Shown here one piece after another: positions 22,471 through 32,920 of a stretch of DNA of 64,000 nucleotides. How positions within the stretch are numbered: position 1 is the stretch's first letter; the number at the start of each line of letters is the position of its first letter. A model generated the notes under the pieces. The model was given only the letters and a program-made list of their open reading frames with translations, was not told the DNA's origin and ran no database searches. Made by a program: the position numbers and the translations under genes. Location of the stretch: assembly GCA_947623455.1 (NCBI GenBank), contig OX392529.1, forward strand, positions 58,733,186 to 58,797,185. Reading direction: 5' to 3'. The DNA is from Mimachlamys varia. Its lineage: Eukaryota; Mollusca; Bivalvia; Pectinida; Pectinidae.

Positions 22471-23197
22471 TTAGGTCATCTTAGACAAAGTCTCTAGTGT
22501 CCTATTCCAATTTCACTTTCCGTCCGGCGTCATGGGTCGTGCGTAAACTTTTTTACATTTTCGACTTCTTCTCCACAACCAGTTGATGGAATCTTTTTTA
22601 ACTCGGCCAAAATGATCCTTACGTGATGGGTTTTCAGATTTGTAAAATTGGAATTCCTGCCCCTACCCCAGGGGCCAGGGTGGGGCCCCAAAGGAAAATT
22701 ATCCTAAATTTCAAAAATGTTCTTCTCCAGACTCGGAGGTACTACAGCGTATTTCTTTACATGGATAGAAAGATCATCAAGTGCTTTGTTTAATTTGTAA
22801 ATTTCAGTACCCCAGGCTAATCATTCCCCATCGGGGAGGGAGTAAAATTAAGTTTACTATAGTTTATATAGGGAAATAACACTTTTTGGTATATTTTGTC
22901 CATTATAAGTAGGACATTATTTCTGCTAGTGTCACACAATCATCTTTGGAGAAAGATGGAATCAAATTGTATCAAAGTTTGGATTCCTGCCCATACCCCA
23001 GGGGCGAGGGCGGGGCCCCAAATGAAAATGATCCTAATTTTCAAAAATGTTCTTCTCCAGACTCAGAGGTACAGTACAGCCTATTACTCTACATGGATTA
23101 GAAAGATCATCAGGGGCTTTCTTTAATTTGTAAATTTCAGTACCCCCGCGCTATCCGTTCCCCCTCGGGGAGAGGGTAATGCTTACTATAGTTTATA

Positions 23198-24661
23198 CAG
23201 TGGACTCCACTTAATATCACATTCCTATTTATATCATGTTTTCCCCAAGCACCATTTTTCTCTTTTTATAATCTATGTAATTTTATTTGGTTAATATAAT
23301 GTATTTTGAGGTGAATTCCTCTTAATGTAATTTCCATTGATTTCAGATACAACTTGTAGAAAATGTTGCATAGAAAATAAAGAAAATACCCAAAATTGAT
23401 TTTTGATTGAAATACTGTTGTCTATATACTGAAACATCTTCATATGTATATTGAATAGCTTACTTTTAGTTATGGAGATTGGAAATGCACTAGATTTAGA
23501 TGCACTTATTGTCACATTCCTGTTAATATCATGTTTTTGTGTCGCCTCCGACGGATGTCGGAAAGGCACATAGGGGTTACTTTTCCGACGGCGATGGCGA
23601 CGGCGGCGTCAACAATGTTAAAGTTTTGCGTTTAGCTCTGTTTTTGACAAAGTTACATCAACCAAACTTTAATCATAGATGAAGCATGGGGCATGGGTAG
23701 TAGAGCCTACTGGGCTAAAAAAAATCCTGGATTTCTGCTTTTTTGGGGTAAAAATCTCAAATTTCTGGAATTACAACGTTAAAGTTTTGCGTTTAGCTCT
23801 TGCATATTAGGCTGTTTCTGACTAAGTATAAAAGCTACATCAACCAAAACTCATTCATAGATGAATCATGGGAAGTAGAGCGTACTGGGCTAAAAAAAAA
23901 TACTGGATTTCTGCTTTTTTGGGGTAAAAATCTCAAACTGGAATTACAACGTTAAAGTTTTGCGTTTAGCTCTTGCATATTAGACTGTCTCTGATAAGTA
24001 CAAAAGCTACAGCAACCAAACTTGGTATGTAGGTGTATTATGACTCTACGAACACTATCACACCTTCCGTTTTTTACGATTCAACAAAATGGCCGCCATT
24101 TCCTTGACACTGATTGGTCAAAATTTAGATATTGTCCAATTTCACTCAAAATTGGTATGTAGGTGTATTATGACTCTACGAACACTATCGCAACTTCTGT
24201 TTCATGATTCAGCAAATTGGCCGCCATTTCCTAGCCACTGATTGGTCGAATTTAAGATATTGTCCGATTTCACTCAAAATTGGTATGTAGGTGTGTTAGG
24301 ACTCTACGAACACAATTGCAACTTTGGTTGCATGATTCTGCAAATTGGCCATTATTTCCTGGCCTCTGATTGGTCAAAATTTTGATATTGTTCGATTTCA
24401 CCTAACTTGGTATGTAGGCGTATTAGGACTCTACAAAAACTATCGTCATTCGTTTCATGATTCAACAAAATGGACGCCATTTCTTTGCCACTGACTGGTC
24501 AAAATTTCAATATTGTCCGATTTCAATCAAATTTGGTATATTGGTGAATTATGACTCTACGAACACTATCACTATTGACAAAGCGGGAAAGGCGACACAT
24601 ATAATTACGCGTAATTCTTGTTGTCTGACAAATGCATCATGATATAAAGAGGAGTGCACGG
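23198..24661. mobile_element. pogo/Tigger-like MITE, copy 2, with internal insertion
   Basis: The left end CAGTGGACTCCACTT and the right end AGGAGTGCACG are inverted. TA borders both (23196-23197 and 24662-24663). It is the same family as 4889-5337, inverted. Its body is intact except that CATGTTTTTGT (23540) and GTCTGACAAATGC (from 24622), contiguous in the other copy, are separated by about 1.08 kb of foreign sequence. Confidence 0.75.
23540..24621 (+). mobile_element. GTCGCC...hairpin-TCTTG element nested in the MITE
   Basis: It begins GTGTCGCCTCCGACGG and ends with the palindrome ATTACGCGTAAT followed by TCTTG. Inside are two or more units with AACGTTAAAGTTTTGCG (23615-23960), then about five units of roughly 125 bp with TTGGTATGTAGGTGTATTA and GACTCTACGAACACTATC. 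An AGGCGACACA near 24592 is the inverse of the start TGTGTCGCCT. I see no coding capacity. The hairpin-plus-TCTTG end is shared with the tandem-array elements. Confidence 0.6.
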
Positions 24662-25208
24662 TATAGGGAAATAACACTTTTGGGTATATTTTGTCAATTA
24701 TAAGTAGGAAATTATTCAAACTTAGTCACAATTATCCTTGGAGAAAAAATTGAATCAAATTGTTAAATTTGGATTCCTGCCCTACTTTGAAATTTAAGAT
24801 AATATTCCCTCTGGGGCTCCGCCCTTTCCCCTGGGGTAGCCAGGGGAAAGGGCGGAGCCCCAAAGGGAAAATTATCATAAATTTCAAATATTTTCTCCTC
24901 CAGACTCGGAGGTACTACAGCCTTTTTCTCTACATGGATAGAAAGATCATCATGGGCTTTCTTTAATTTGTAAATTCCAGTACCCCCGGGTTCTCCGTTC
25001 CCCCTCGGGGAGGGGGTAAAGTTTACTATATTTTATATAGGGAAATAACACTTTTGGATATATTTTGTCCATTTTAAATAAGAAATTATTCCAACTTTAA
25101 CACAATCATCCTTGAAGAAAGATTGAATCAAACTGTAAAATTTGGATTCCTGCCCCTACACATGGGGGCAATGTCTTCTGGTGATGACGAAATTGTCAGT
25201 TAAAGGTT

Positions 25209-27868
25209 TTTAGCTCACCTGGCCCGAAGGGCCAAGTGAGCTTATGTGATGGTGCAGCGTCCGTCGTCCGTCCGTCCGTCCGTCGTCCGTCCGTCCGTCC
25301 GTCGTCCGTCGTCCGTCCGTCCGTCGTCCGTCAGTCCGTCCGTCCGTCCGTCCGTCCGTCCGTCCGTCCGTCCGTCCGTCCGTCCGTCCGTCCGTCCGTC
25401 CGTCCGTCCGTCCTGCGTCCGTCAACTTTTTCCTTTAAACGACTTCTTCTAAAATACTGAAAGGCCCAGTGACATGAAATTTGGCTGGTAGATTTCTTGG
25501 AAGGAGCTGAACAAAGTTTGCGAAAAAAAATCACTTTGACCTAATTTCAAGGTCACAGGGGTCAAAAATGTCGAAACCTTCAAACAACTTCTTCTAAAAT
25601 ACCGTCAGGCATAGAGACTTCATATTTGACCAGTAGCTTCCTTAGATGAAGCCAAATAAAGTTTGCGAAAAGAAATGACCTTGACCAATATTCAAGGTCA
25701 CCGTGAGGTTAAATCTATTTTAACCTTTAAACGACTTCTTCTGAAATACCAAAAGCCCTAGAAACATGATATTTGGCTGAAATGTCCCTTGGATGAAGCC
25801 CGACAAAGTTTGCGAAAAGAAATGACCTTGACCTATATTCAAGGTCACAGGGGTCAAATCTGTTAAAACCTTTAAACAACTTCTTCTGAAATACCAAAAG
25901 CCCTAGAAGCATGATATTTGGCTGAAAGGTTCCTTGGATGAAGCCGGACAAAGTGTGCGAAAAGAAATGACCTTGACCTATATTCAAGGTCACAGGGGTC
26001 AAATCTGTTAAAACCTTTAAACGACTTCTTCTGAAATACCAAAAGCCCTAGAAGCATGATATTTGGCTGAAAGGTTCCTTGGATGAAGCCGGACAAAGTT
26101 TGCGAAAAGAAATGACCTTGACCTATATTCAAGGTCACAGGAGTCAAATCTGTTAAAACCTTTAAACGACTTCTTCTGAAATACCAAAAGCCCTAGAAGC
26201 ATGATATTTGGCTGAAAGGTTCCTTGGATGAAGCCGGACAAAGTTTGCGAAAGGAAATGACCTTGACTTATATTCAAGGTCACAGGGGTCAAATCTGTTA
26301 AAACCTTTAAACGACTTCTTCTGAAATACCAAAAGCCCTAGAAGCATGATATTTGGCTGAAAGGTTCCTTGGATGAAGCCGGACAAAGTTTGCGAAAAGA
26401 AATGACCTTGACTTATATTCAAGGTCACAGGGGTCAAATCTGTTAAAACCTTTAAACGACTTCTTCTGAAATACCAAAAGCCCTAGAAGCATGATATTTG
26501 GCTGAAAGGTTCCTTGGATGAAGCCGGACAAAGTTTGCGAAAAGAAATGACCTTGACCTATATTCAAGGTCACAGGAGTCAAATCTGTTAAAACCTTTAA
26601 ACGACTTCTTCTGAAATACCAAAAGCCCTAGAAGCATGATATTTGGCTGAAAGGTTCCTTGGATGAAGCCGGACAAAGTTTGCGAAAGGAAATGACCTTG
26701 ACTTATATTCAAGGTCACAGGGGTCAAATCTGTTAAAACCTTTAAACGACTTCTTCTAAAATACCAAAAGCCCTAGAAGCATGATATTTGGCTGAAAGGT
26801 TCCTTGGATGAAGCCGGACAAAGTTTGCGAAAAGAAATGACCTTGACCTATATTCAAGGTCACAGGGGTCAAATCTGTTAAAACCTTTAAACGACTTCTT
26901 CTGAAATACCAAAAGCCCTAGAAGCATGATATTTGGCTGAAAGGTTCCTTGGATGAAGCCCGACAAAGTTTTCGAAAAGAAATGACCTTGACCTATATTC
27001 AAGGTCACAGGGGTCAAATCTGTTAAAACCTTTAAACGACTTCTTCTGAAATACCAAAAGCCCTAGAAGCATGATATTTGGCTGAAAGGTTCCTTGGATG
27101 AAGCCCGACAAAGTTTGGAAAAGAAATGGCCTTGACCTATATTCAAGGTCACAGGGGTCAAATCTGTTAAAACCTTTAAACGACTTCTTCTGAAATACCA
27201 AAAGCCCTAGAAGCATGATATTTGGCTGAAAGGTTCCTTGGATAAGGCCCAACAAAGTTTGCGAAAAGAAATGGCCTTGACCTTTATTCAAGGTCACAGG
27301 GGTCAAATCTGTTAAAACCTTTAAACGACTTCTTCTGAAATACCAAAAGCCCTAGAAGCATGATATTTGGCTGAAAGTTTCCTTGGATGAAGCCCGACAA
27401 AGTTTGCGAAAAGAAATGACCTTGACCTTTATTCAAGGTCACAGGGGTCAAATCTGTTAAAACCTTTAAACGACTTCTTCTGAAATACCAAAAGCCCTAG
27501 AAGCATGATATTTTGTTGAAAGGTTCCTTGGATGAAGCCCGACAAAGTTTGTGAAAAGAAATGACCTTGAACTATATTCAATGTCACAGGGGTCAAATCT
27601 TTTAAAACATTTAAACTACTTCTCCTGAAATACCAAAAGCCCTAGAAGCATGATATTTGGCTGAAAGGTTCCTTGGATGAAGCCAAACAAAATTTGAAAA
27701 TGAAAATGATGTTGTCTTATAAGGTCACAGGGGTAAAATATGTTTAAATCTTAAGATGTTCTTCTAAATGTCTTACATTAAAAGATTTTAGGGGACTTTA
27801 GGGTTACACTATAATATAAGTCAGAGATTGATACCAGGTGAGCGATGCAGGCCCATTGGGCCTCTTGT
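25209..27868 (+). repeat. tandem-array element, 145-bp monomers (array 2), complete ends
   Basis: It starts TTTTAGCTCACCTGGCCCG with the hairpin GGCCCGAAGGGCC, then GAGCTTATGTGATGG and a (GTCC)n tract. About fifteen monomers of 145 bp follow, very uniform between 25.7 and 27.4 kb. The end is CCAGGTGAGCGATGCAGG, hairpin GGCCCATTGGGCC and TCTTG. GCTCACCTGG and CCAGGTGAGC form an inverted pair near the two ends. The series of 91-codon minus-strand frames spaced exactly 145 bp reflects the monomer and is not coding. Confidence 0.85.
25255..25413 (+). repeat. (GTCC)n microsatellite
   Basis: An almost uninterrupted run of CCGT/GTCC tetramers lies directly after the GCAGC box of the array element. 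Shorter runs of the same tetramer sit at the same position in the other elements, so it is an intrinsic part of the family. Confidence 0.9.
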
Positions 27869-28039
27869 TAAACAAATGACCCCTGTGACATTGAAAGTTG
27901 GTCAATGTCATTCATATTTTCAAACCTGATAATCCATGTCCTTGACATTTAATATTTGAGATAACAAGGTTCTAGGCCTTTCAGAACTTGAGAAGAAGTT
28001 TTTAAAAATAGCGATTTTCAACTTCGACGCCAACAGACA

Positions 28040-28480
28040 ACCGGAAGTTGACATTTTATAGGAAAATGTTTCCTGACAAATCTTATTTATTTCCTATTCT
28101 GCATTACATATCCGAAAAAATAACTCATTACATTCAACCAGAGGGAAAACCGGAAATGGTGTCTTGGCAGCAATTTTGTTCTTTAGATAAACTGGAAACT
28201 ATCATGAGACAACAGGGGACACTTAAAGATAACATTTCCATGTATTTCTTTAACGGGAAGTGCTACTGTAAAACCGAAGGTATCAGTTTCATTGGAATTA
28301 CATGCTGCTTTAATCTGTTAAAGAATTTTTCAAAAAAAAATTTCAAAATTTTTAAAAATTCTAAAAAATAGATTAACTTTGACCTCTGGTGACGTTTTTT
28401 ACTAGACATATTTTGTATTAACTTGAAGAAGAAAAAATATTTCCCCAGATGTATTCTATAATAGTATAGCTTTGAAGTTG
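28040..28480 (+). repeat. dispersed repeat T, copy 3, with 107-codon open frame
   Basis: The frame 28048-28371 includes FFNGKCYCKTEGISF, and the copy at 15.6 kb has YGKTYCKTEGISI, so the similarity is visible at protein level. This suggests a relic of a mobile-element coding region. I do not recognise the family. Downstream it shares TAGATTAACTTTGACCTC and ACTAGACATATTTTGTATT with 13.5 kb. Confidence 0.45.
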
Positions 28481-28545
28481 TAAGTTTAACAGTTTTTGAG
28501 TTATAATTATTTATACATTTTAAAATATGCTGTCATGGCAGCTAT

Positions 28546-29529
28546 ATTCGTCTATTTTCCTTTAAATCCTTGCTTGTCCTGAACCACACAATGGAATTTG
28601 ACCAAATTTGGCCACAAACATCCTTTGGTGAAGGTGATTCAATTTTGTATAAATGGTTCACCGGGTCTGACCCACGTGGGGCCTGAGGAGCCATTATAGG
28701 GAAAATATAGTAAATTCTTTAAAATTCCTTTTCTTCTGTAGGAATGACTGGATATTGTCCATATTTGGTCTGAAGGAACCTTGAGTAAAGGGGAGTCAAT
28801 TTTGTATAAACGGTAGGTCTGAACCCCCTGGGGCCTGTGGGGCGGGACCCAATAGGGGAAATAGATGAAAAGCCTTTTAAATCCCTACTAGCCATAAAGT
28901 ACTGAGTAGATTTGAACCAAATTTGGTCAGAAACATCCTTTGGAGGAGGGGAACAGTTTTGTATAAATGGTGACTCTGACCTCTGGGGGCTGAAGGGGCG
29001 GAGCCCAATAGGCGAAATAGAGGACGACTTTTAAATCCCTACTAGTCATTAAGTACTGAATGGTTTTGAACTAAATTTGGTCAGAAACATCAGAAGGGAA
29101 CAGATTTTGTATAAATGGAGACAGACTGACCCCCTTGGGGTTGGAGTGGCGGGGCCCAATAGGGGAAATAGCTATAATAGAGGAAAAGCATTTTCAATGC
29201 CTACTGGTCAGAAAATACTGAATAGATGTAAACCAAATTTGGTTAAAAACATCCTTTGGAGGAAGGGAACAGATTTTGTATAAATGGTGCATCTGACCCC
29301 CCTCTGGGGCCGGAGGGGCAGGGCCAAATAGGGAAATAGAGGAAAAGCATTTTAAATGCCTACTCGTCATAAAGTACTCAATAGATTTGAACCAAATTTG
29401 GTCAGAAACATCCTTTAGGGAAGGGTAACAGATTTTGTATAAATGGTGCTTCTAACCCCCCTGGGGCCGGAGGGATTGGGCCAAATAGGGAAATAGAGGA
29501 AAAGCATTTTAAATGCCTAATAGTCATTT
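28546..29529 (+). repeat. truncated tandem-array element, 157-bp-type units
   Basis: About six units with GAACCAAATTTGGTCAGAAA, ATTTTGTATAAATGG and AATAGGGGAAATAG. Neither an AGCTCACC start nor a TCTTG end is present. The 3' side stops exactly at the foldback element. Confidence 0.65.
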
Positions 29530-29680
29530 AAGCATTAAACAGCATTCTGTTTCGAGTGATAGGCGTTATGAACGCCCACTGAATAACAGGAAAATAGCTA
29601 GCGGTTCATGTTTTATCTTCCTGTAATGCAGTGGGCGTTCATATCGCCTATCACTCAAAACAGAATGCTGTTTAATGCTT
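29530..29680. mobile_element. foldback (palindromic) element
   Basis: The left arm AAGCATTAAACAGCATTC... is mirrored by the right arm ...GAATGCTGTTTAATGCTT. Arms of about 60 bases pair nearly perfectly, including GTGATAGGCG and GAACGCCCACTG, around a loop of about 30 bases. It looks like a young foldback MITE or a hairpin RNA template. No coding sequence. Confidence 0.75.
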
Positions 29681-30070
29681 ATATTTACATTTTCACTTCT
29701 AACCATACCCGAAAAAAGAATTTTGACCATAAAATAATACAAATTGTAGCTCAAAGAAACACTGGTGTGTTGAAATGGCAGAACAGCCCGTAATGCGTGC
29801 TCATGTTCAAGGGACGGAAACGTCTGAAGTGCTTTTACCTGGAACGACAACTTGATAATAATAGTCCGTGGAAAACAGCTACCGTACAAGGATTTTATTA
29901 TGAATGTGTTTAAATTTTTTTCTTTCTTTTGCACTGTTTCTGTCTCAGCGTGCTTTACAATAACACTAAATAATTGTCGTCATTATAAATGACATTGCTT
30001 ATTTATGACGTCATACTGCGGAGGCATGTGTCACTGGGCCCAATTGCGGCCCATGCTGAACTTGGTGTCG

Positions 30071-30152
30071 GGTGGTCATTCAGGACGTGGCTATACAGTT
30101 CTTAGTCTGGGGAATTAGCTTTGGTAGAATAAGCCACACCCTGACGACCACC
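30071..30152. repeat. 82-bp imperfect hairpin
   Basis: GGTGGTCATTCAGGACGTGG pairs with CCACACCCTGACGACCACC across a loop of about 30 bases. The stem is about 25 bp with a few mismatches, similar in size to a microRNA precursor, but no other support for an RNA gene exists. Confidence 0.45.
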
Positions 30153-30260
30153 CTTGTTGTTGTACACTAGTTAATGAAGGAGAGTCCAAATTCTCTTTTT
30201 ATGTTGTTTATTGACATGTCCACCCAGCTATCTTACAAAGTCTATAGTTTCATATCTCGG

Positions 30261-30319
30261 TGCTGGCCTATACTTTAAAGTTGGTTAAGTCCATTGGTCC
30301 AAGGTATAAGACCAGCACC
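30261..30319. repeat. 59-bp hairpin
   Basis: GGTGCTGGCCTATAC pairs with GTATAAGACCAGCACC. It lies about 110 bp from the hairpin at 30071. Both may belong to one unrecognised element. Confidence 0.4.
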
Positions 30320-31370
30320 TGCACTCTCGCCCCTGTCCGTGATTCGCTGTCTTCTCTCTCCCTCTCTTGCATTCACATAATACATATTTACAAAATTACA
30401 TAGACATCCTAAAATACAATTTGATTGGCTAATGTAAAAGAAACAGTTTATCCTACGTACAATTATATTGGCTAGTTCTAAATTATAAGGCGGAGTCAAT
30501 TACAATTACAGCTTAATTTCTATTAGATGGATTACACAATATAGGTGTCCACAGGTATGTGACAAAACTAGCTCAATGACACTAATGGCACTAATTGACC
30601 TGTAGAGCAAGCAATTAGACAGCTTGGCAGGTAAGAACCTGCTTACACAATTAAAGGCTTATTCAGTTAATCTAACATCAAAAACTTCTACACCTGTTAT
30701 ACATGTCAAAGTTAGTTTCCATGTCTGTAAATTACCTAATTTCAAAGTCTGTTAATAGCCCCAATCTAAACAAAGTCTAAAATATCAAATACCTCTAAAA
30801 CATCAATTTACATACTTTTACACTATGATACATGTCCGCTGAATTTGAAAAATGGATTATGTGACGTGGTCCGCCATGGAAAAAGTTGTCAGCGTCGTGT
30901 TGTTTGTTACTTGTGATACGGCTCATACATATATATGATAATCCGATGCATAAGAACCCAAAAACATAATGCTATATATGGGTATATCTCACACTGATGA
31001 TAGGGATACGAATCGTCTTTCTACAAAATGTATGTGGTGTCAGATTGGCAATAATACTGACAATAATTCGGACGATAGTCCTTCTGCACATTCTGAGAAT
31101 CAGGGAGAGGGTCCCTCTTTATGGCGGAGAATAGTTGATGAAAAGTTCATATTTGTGTTGAAGATGCTTCTTTTTCGATGTTAGAATAAGTTTATTCAAG
31201 TTAATCGATTAAGTGATTTAAATGGACCAAATTAAGCCAAGATTAGTTGTCTATAAATATTTCTCGTCCAATCGAGAGTTCGGCGTGATATGCATTGTTT
31301 TTTTTCACCTTCATCTCACGTTCGTATTCGGTTTATTGTCCCAGGTACTGAAACAATTGTTGCTTGGTTT
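30320..31370. other. intronic DNA, nothing recognised
   Basis: No convincing gene. The short frame at 30969-31184 begins with an ATG and is serine/asparagine-rich, but I see no domain or splice context. Confidence 0.3.
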
Positions 31371-31813
31371 ATTAGCTCACCCGGGCCGAAGGACCGAGGT
31401 GAGCTTATGCCATACCGTGGCGTCCGTCGTCCTTCCATCCATCAACAATTTTTTTAATGACTTCTTCTCCATAACCACTGATAGGAAATCAACTTAATTT
31501 GACAGGAAGCATCCTTAGGTGCCCAGGATTCAAAATTGCACTAATAGTGGGACTGACCTCCTAGGGGACTTAGGGGCAGGGCCAAAAAGTGGTTATTTAG
31601 CTATATTGGTTAAAGCGACTTCTTCTCCATAACCATTGATTAGAAATCGGCCTTATTTGGTAGGAATCATCCCTAGGTGCTAAGGATTTAAAATTGTTCT
31701 AATGGTGGGACTGATCCCCCAGGGGGCTGAGGGGCGGGATCAAAAAGATTTTACCATGATTACCTAGATACAAATGTATCCAGGTGAGCGATACATGCCC
31801 TCTGGGCCTCTTG
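31371..31813 (+). repeat. short complete tandem-array element
   Basis: It starts ATTAGCTCACCCGGGCCG, has GAGCTTATGCCATACC and two units with CGACTTCTTCTCCATAACC, and ends ATCCAGGTGAGCGATAC, CCCTCTGGGCC, TCTTG. This is the smallest complete copy (about 440 bp) and shows the minimal ends of the family. Confidence 0.75.
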
Positions 31814-31839
31814 TATAGTGACACTGCAGCGCAAATGTA

Positions 31840-32418
31840 AATATAAGTACTGGATAGATTTGAACCAAATTTGATCAGAAACATTCTTTAGGGGATCACC
31901 ACCCTATAACATTACAATTTATACCATTGCTTGACATAAAAAGACTTAAACACAATCATGATATTCTGATTTGTCCCGGGGTGAGTCCTGCACTTGCAGA
32001 ATCAATTTCTTAATTTTAACTTTTAAACGGTTGAGATTCCCACCCCAAAACTATATATACAATTGCTGAGTATTAAGAGACGATCACAGTCCTGATATAG
32101 ATTTAATCCCAGGATCTACCATGCCCTTGTAGACTTCCTAACCAAATACTATTCAATTGCTGGGCAATTGCAATCATGATATTAGCATTGATGTTAGGGT
32201 CTGGTCACAGCCCATAGGGACCCAGTTTCTCAGTTGAACTTGAAAACAGTTGAGAAATTCACCCATTAACCAAACTTTAATTTATACAGATATGCCTCAA
32301 GGATTTGTCTTCAGGTCTGTCCCTGTCAATGGGATCTTTTTTGGAAAAATATTTTACCATGATTACCTAGATACCAATGTATCCAGGTGAGCGATACAGG
32401 CCCTCTGGGCCTTTTGTT
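31840..32418 (+). repeat. E-type element fragment with intact 3' end
   Basis: A short 157-type piece (ACCAAATTTGATCAGAAAC) is followed by E-type units with TTGAGATTCCC and AAGAGACGATCACAG. The conserved tail follows (GTCTGTCCCTGTC, TATCCAGGTGAGCGATACAG, GGCCCTCTGGGCC, TTTTG). Confidence 0.65.
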
Positions 32419-32910
32419 TATGTATAATATATAAGGGAAAATTCAATATGGCATACACCAGAAACCACATGGTTGCGCATTTTGGTTAAAAATGCTGGTT
32501 TATTAGCCAAGGTAAATCTTTCTGTTAATGAATTAAATTATATATTACATACCCTAAGAACTACACTGTAGACATGTCTTAATGTTGTCAGTTAGGACCG
32601 TTCCCATTCGCCATTGTGTTTGCATTGAATAATTTAGATGTTAGATTTTATTTGCACAAACTGGGACTGTCTGTCATGTAGCCGATTAAGGTTAACTGAG
32701 AAAACCCTACCGAGTACAGTTTGTATTGTTTATTGACAGAATAATAATAATAACAATGATGCCACTTTTATAGCTTGGAGACAAAAAATCTGCCTTAGTA
32801 CTAATGTATAAAAGGAAATCAGGAAACTGTTTTGGTATTGTAGCTGAAAAGTTTATGATTATAAATGAAAAGTTTACCGGATTGTTAACCAGATTCACAA
32901 CAAATTTTGT
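32419..32910. other. intronic DNA upstream of the terminal JAZF1-like exon
   Basis: AT-rich sequence ending in the acceptor TTTGTATGTTTACAG. Nothing else is recognised. Confidence 0.4.
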
Positions 32911-32920
32911 ATGTTTACAG

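Larger units (their letters stand above)
22471..25185 (+). repeat. D-type element, interrupted by a nested MITE
   Basis: It starts TTTTTAGGTCATCTTAG. Units contain GGATTCCTGCCC, CTCTACATGGATAGAAAG, CCCCTCGGGGAGGGGGTAA and TATAGGGAAATAACACTTT. The run GTTTATA...TAGGGAAATAAC is split between 23197 and 24662 by the MITE. Units resume to about 25180, where a 145-bp array element begins. Confidence 0.7.
1549..32920 (+). other. 31.4-kb intron of the JAZF1-like gene
   Basis: The interval begins GTACGG and ends TTTACAG. It joins two exons whose phases match (two bases left, one base needed). It is filled with transposons and tandem-array elements, listed separately. No in-frame intermediate exon of the same gene was found. 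Large JAZF1 introns are also known in vertebrates. Confidence 0.75.

Noticed and set aside
25210..25460. Overlapping RPSVRPSV and TDGRTDGR open frames on both strands
   Set aside because: They are translations of the (GTCC)n microsatellite.
25727..27306. Series of 91-codon minus-strand open frames that look like a repeated protein
   Set aside because: They recur at exactly the 145-bp monomer length and the frame changes between monomers. They are produced by the tandem repeat, not by coding constraint.
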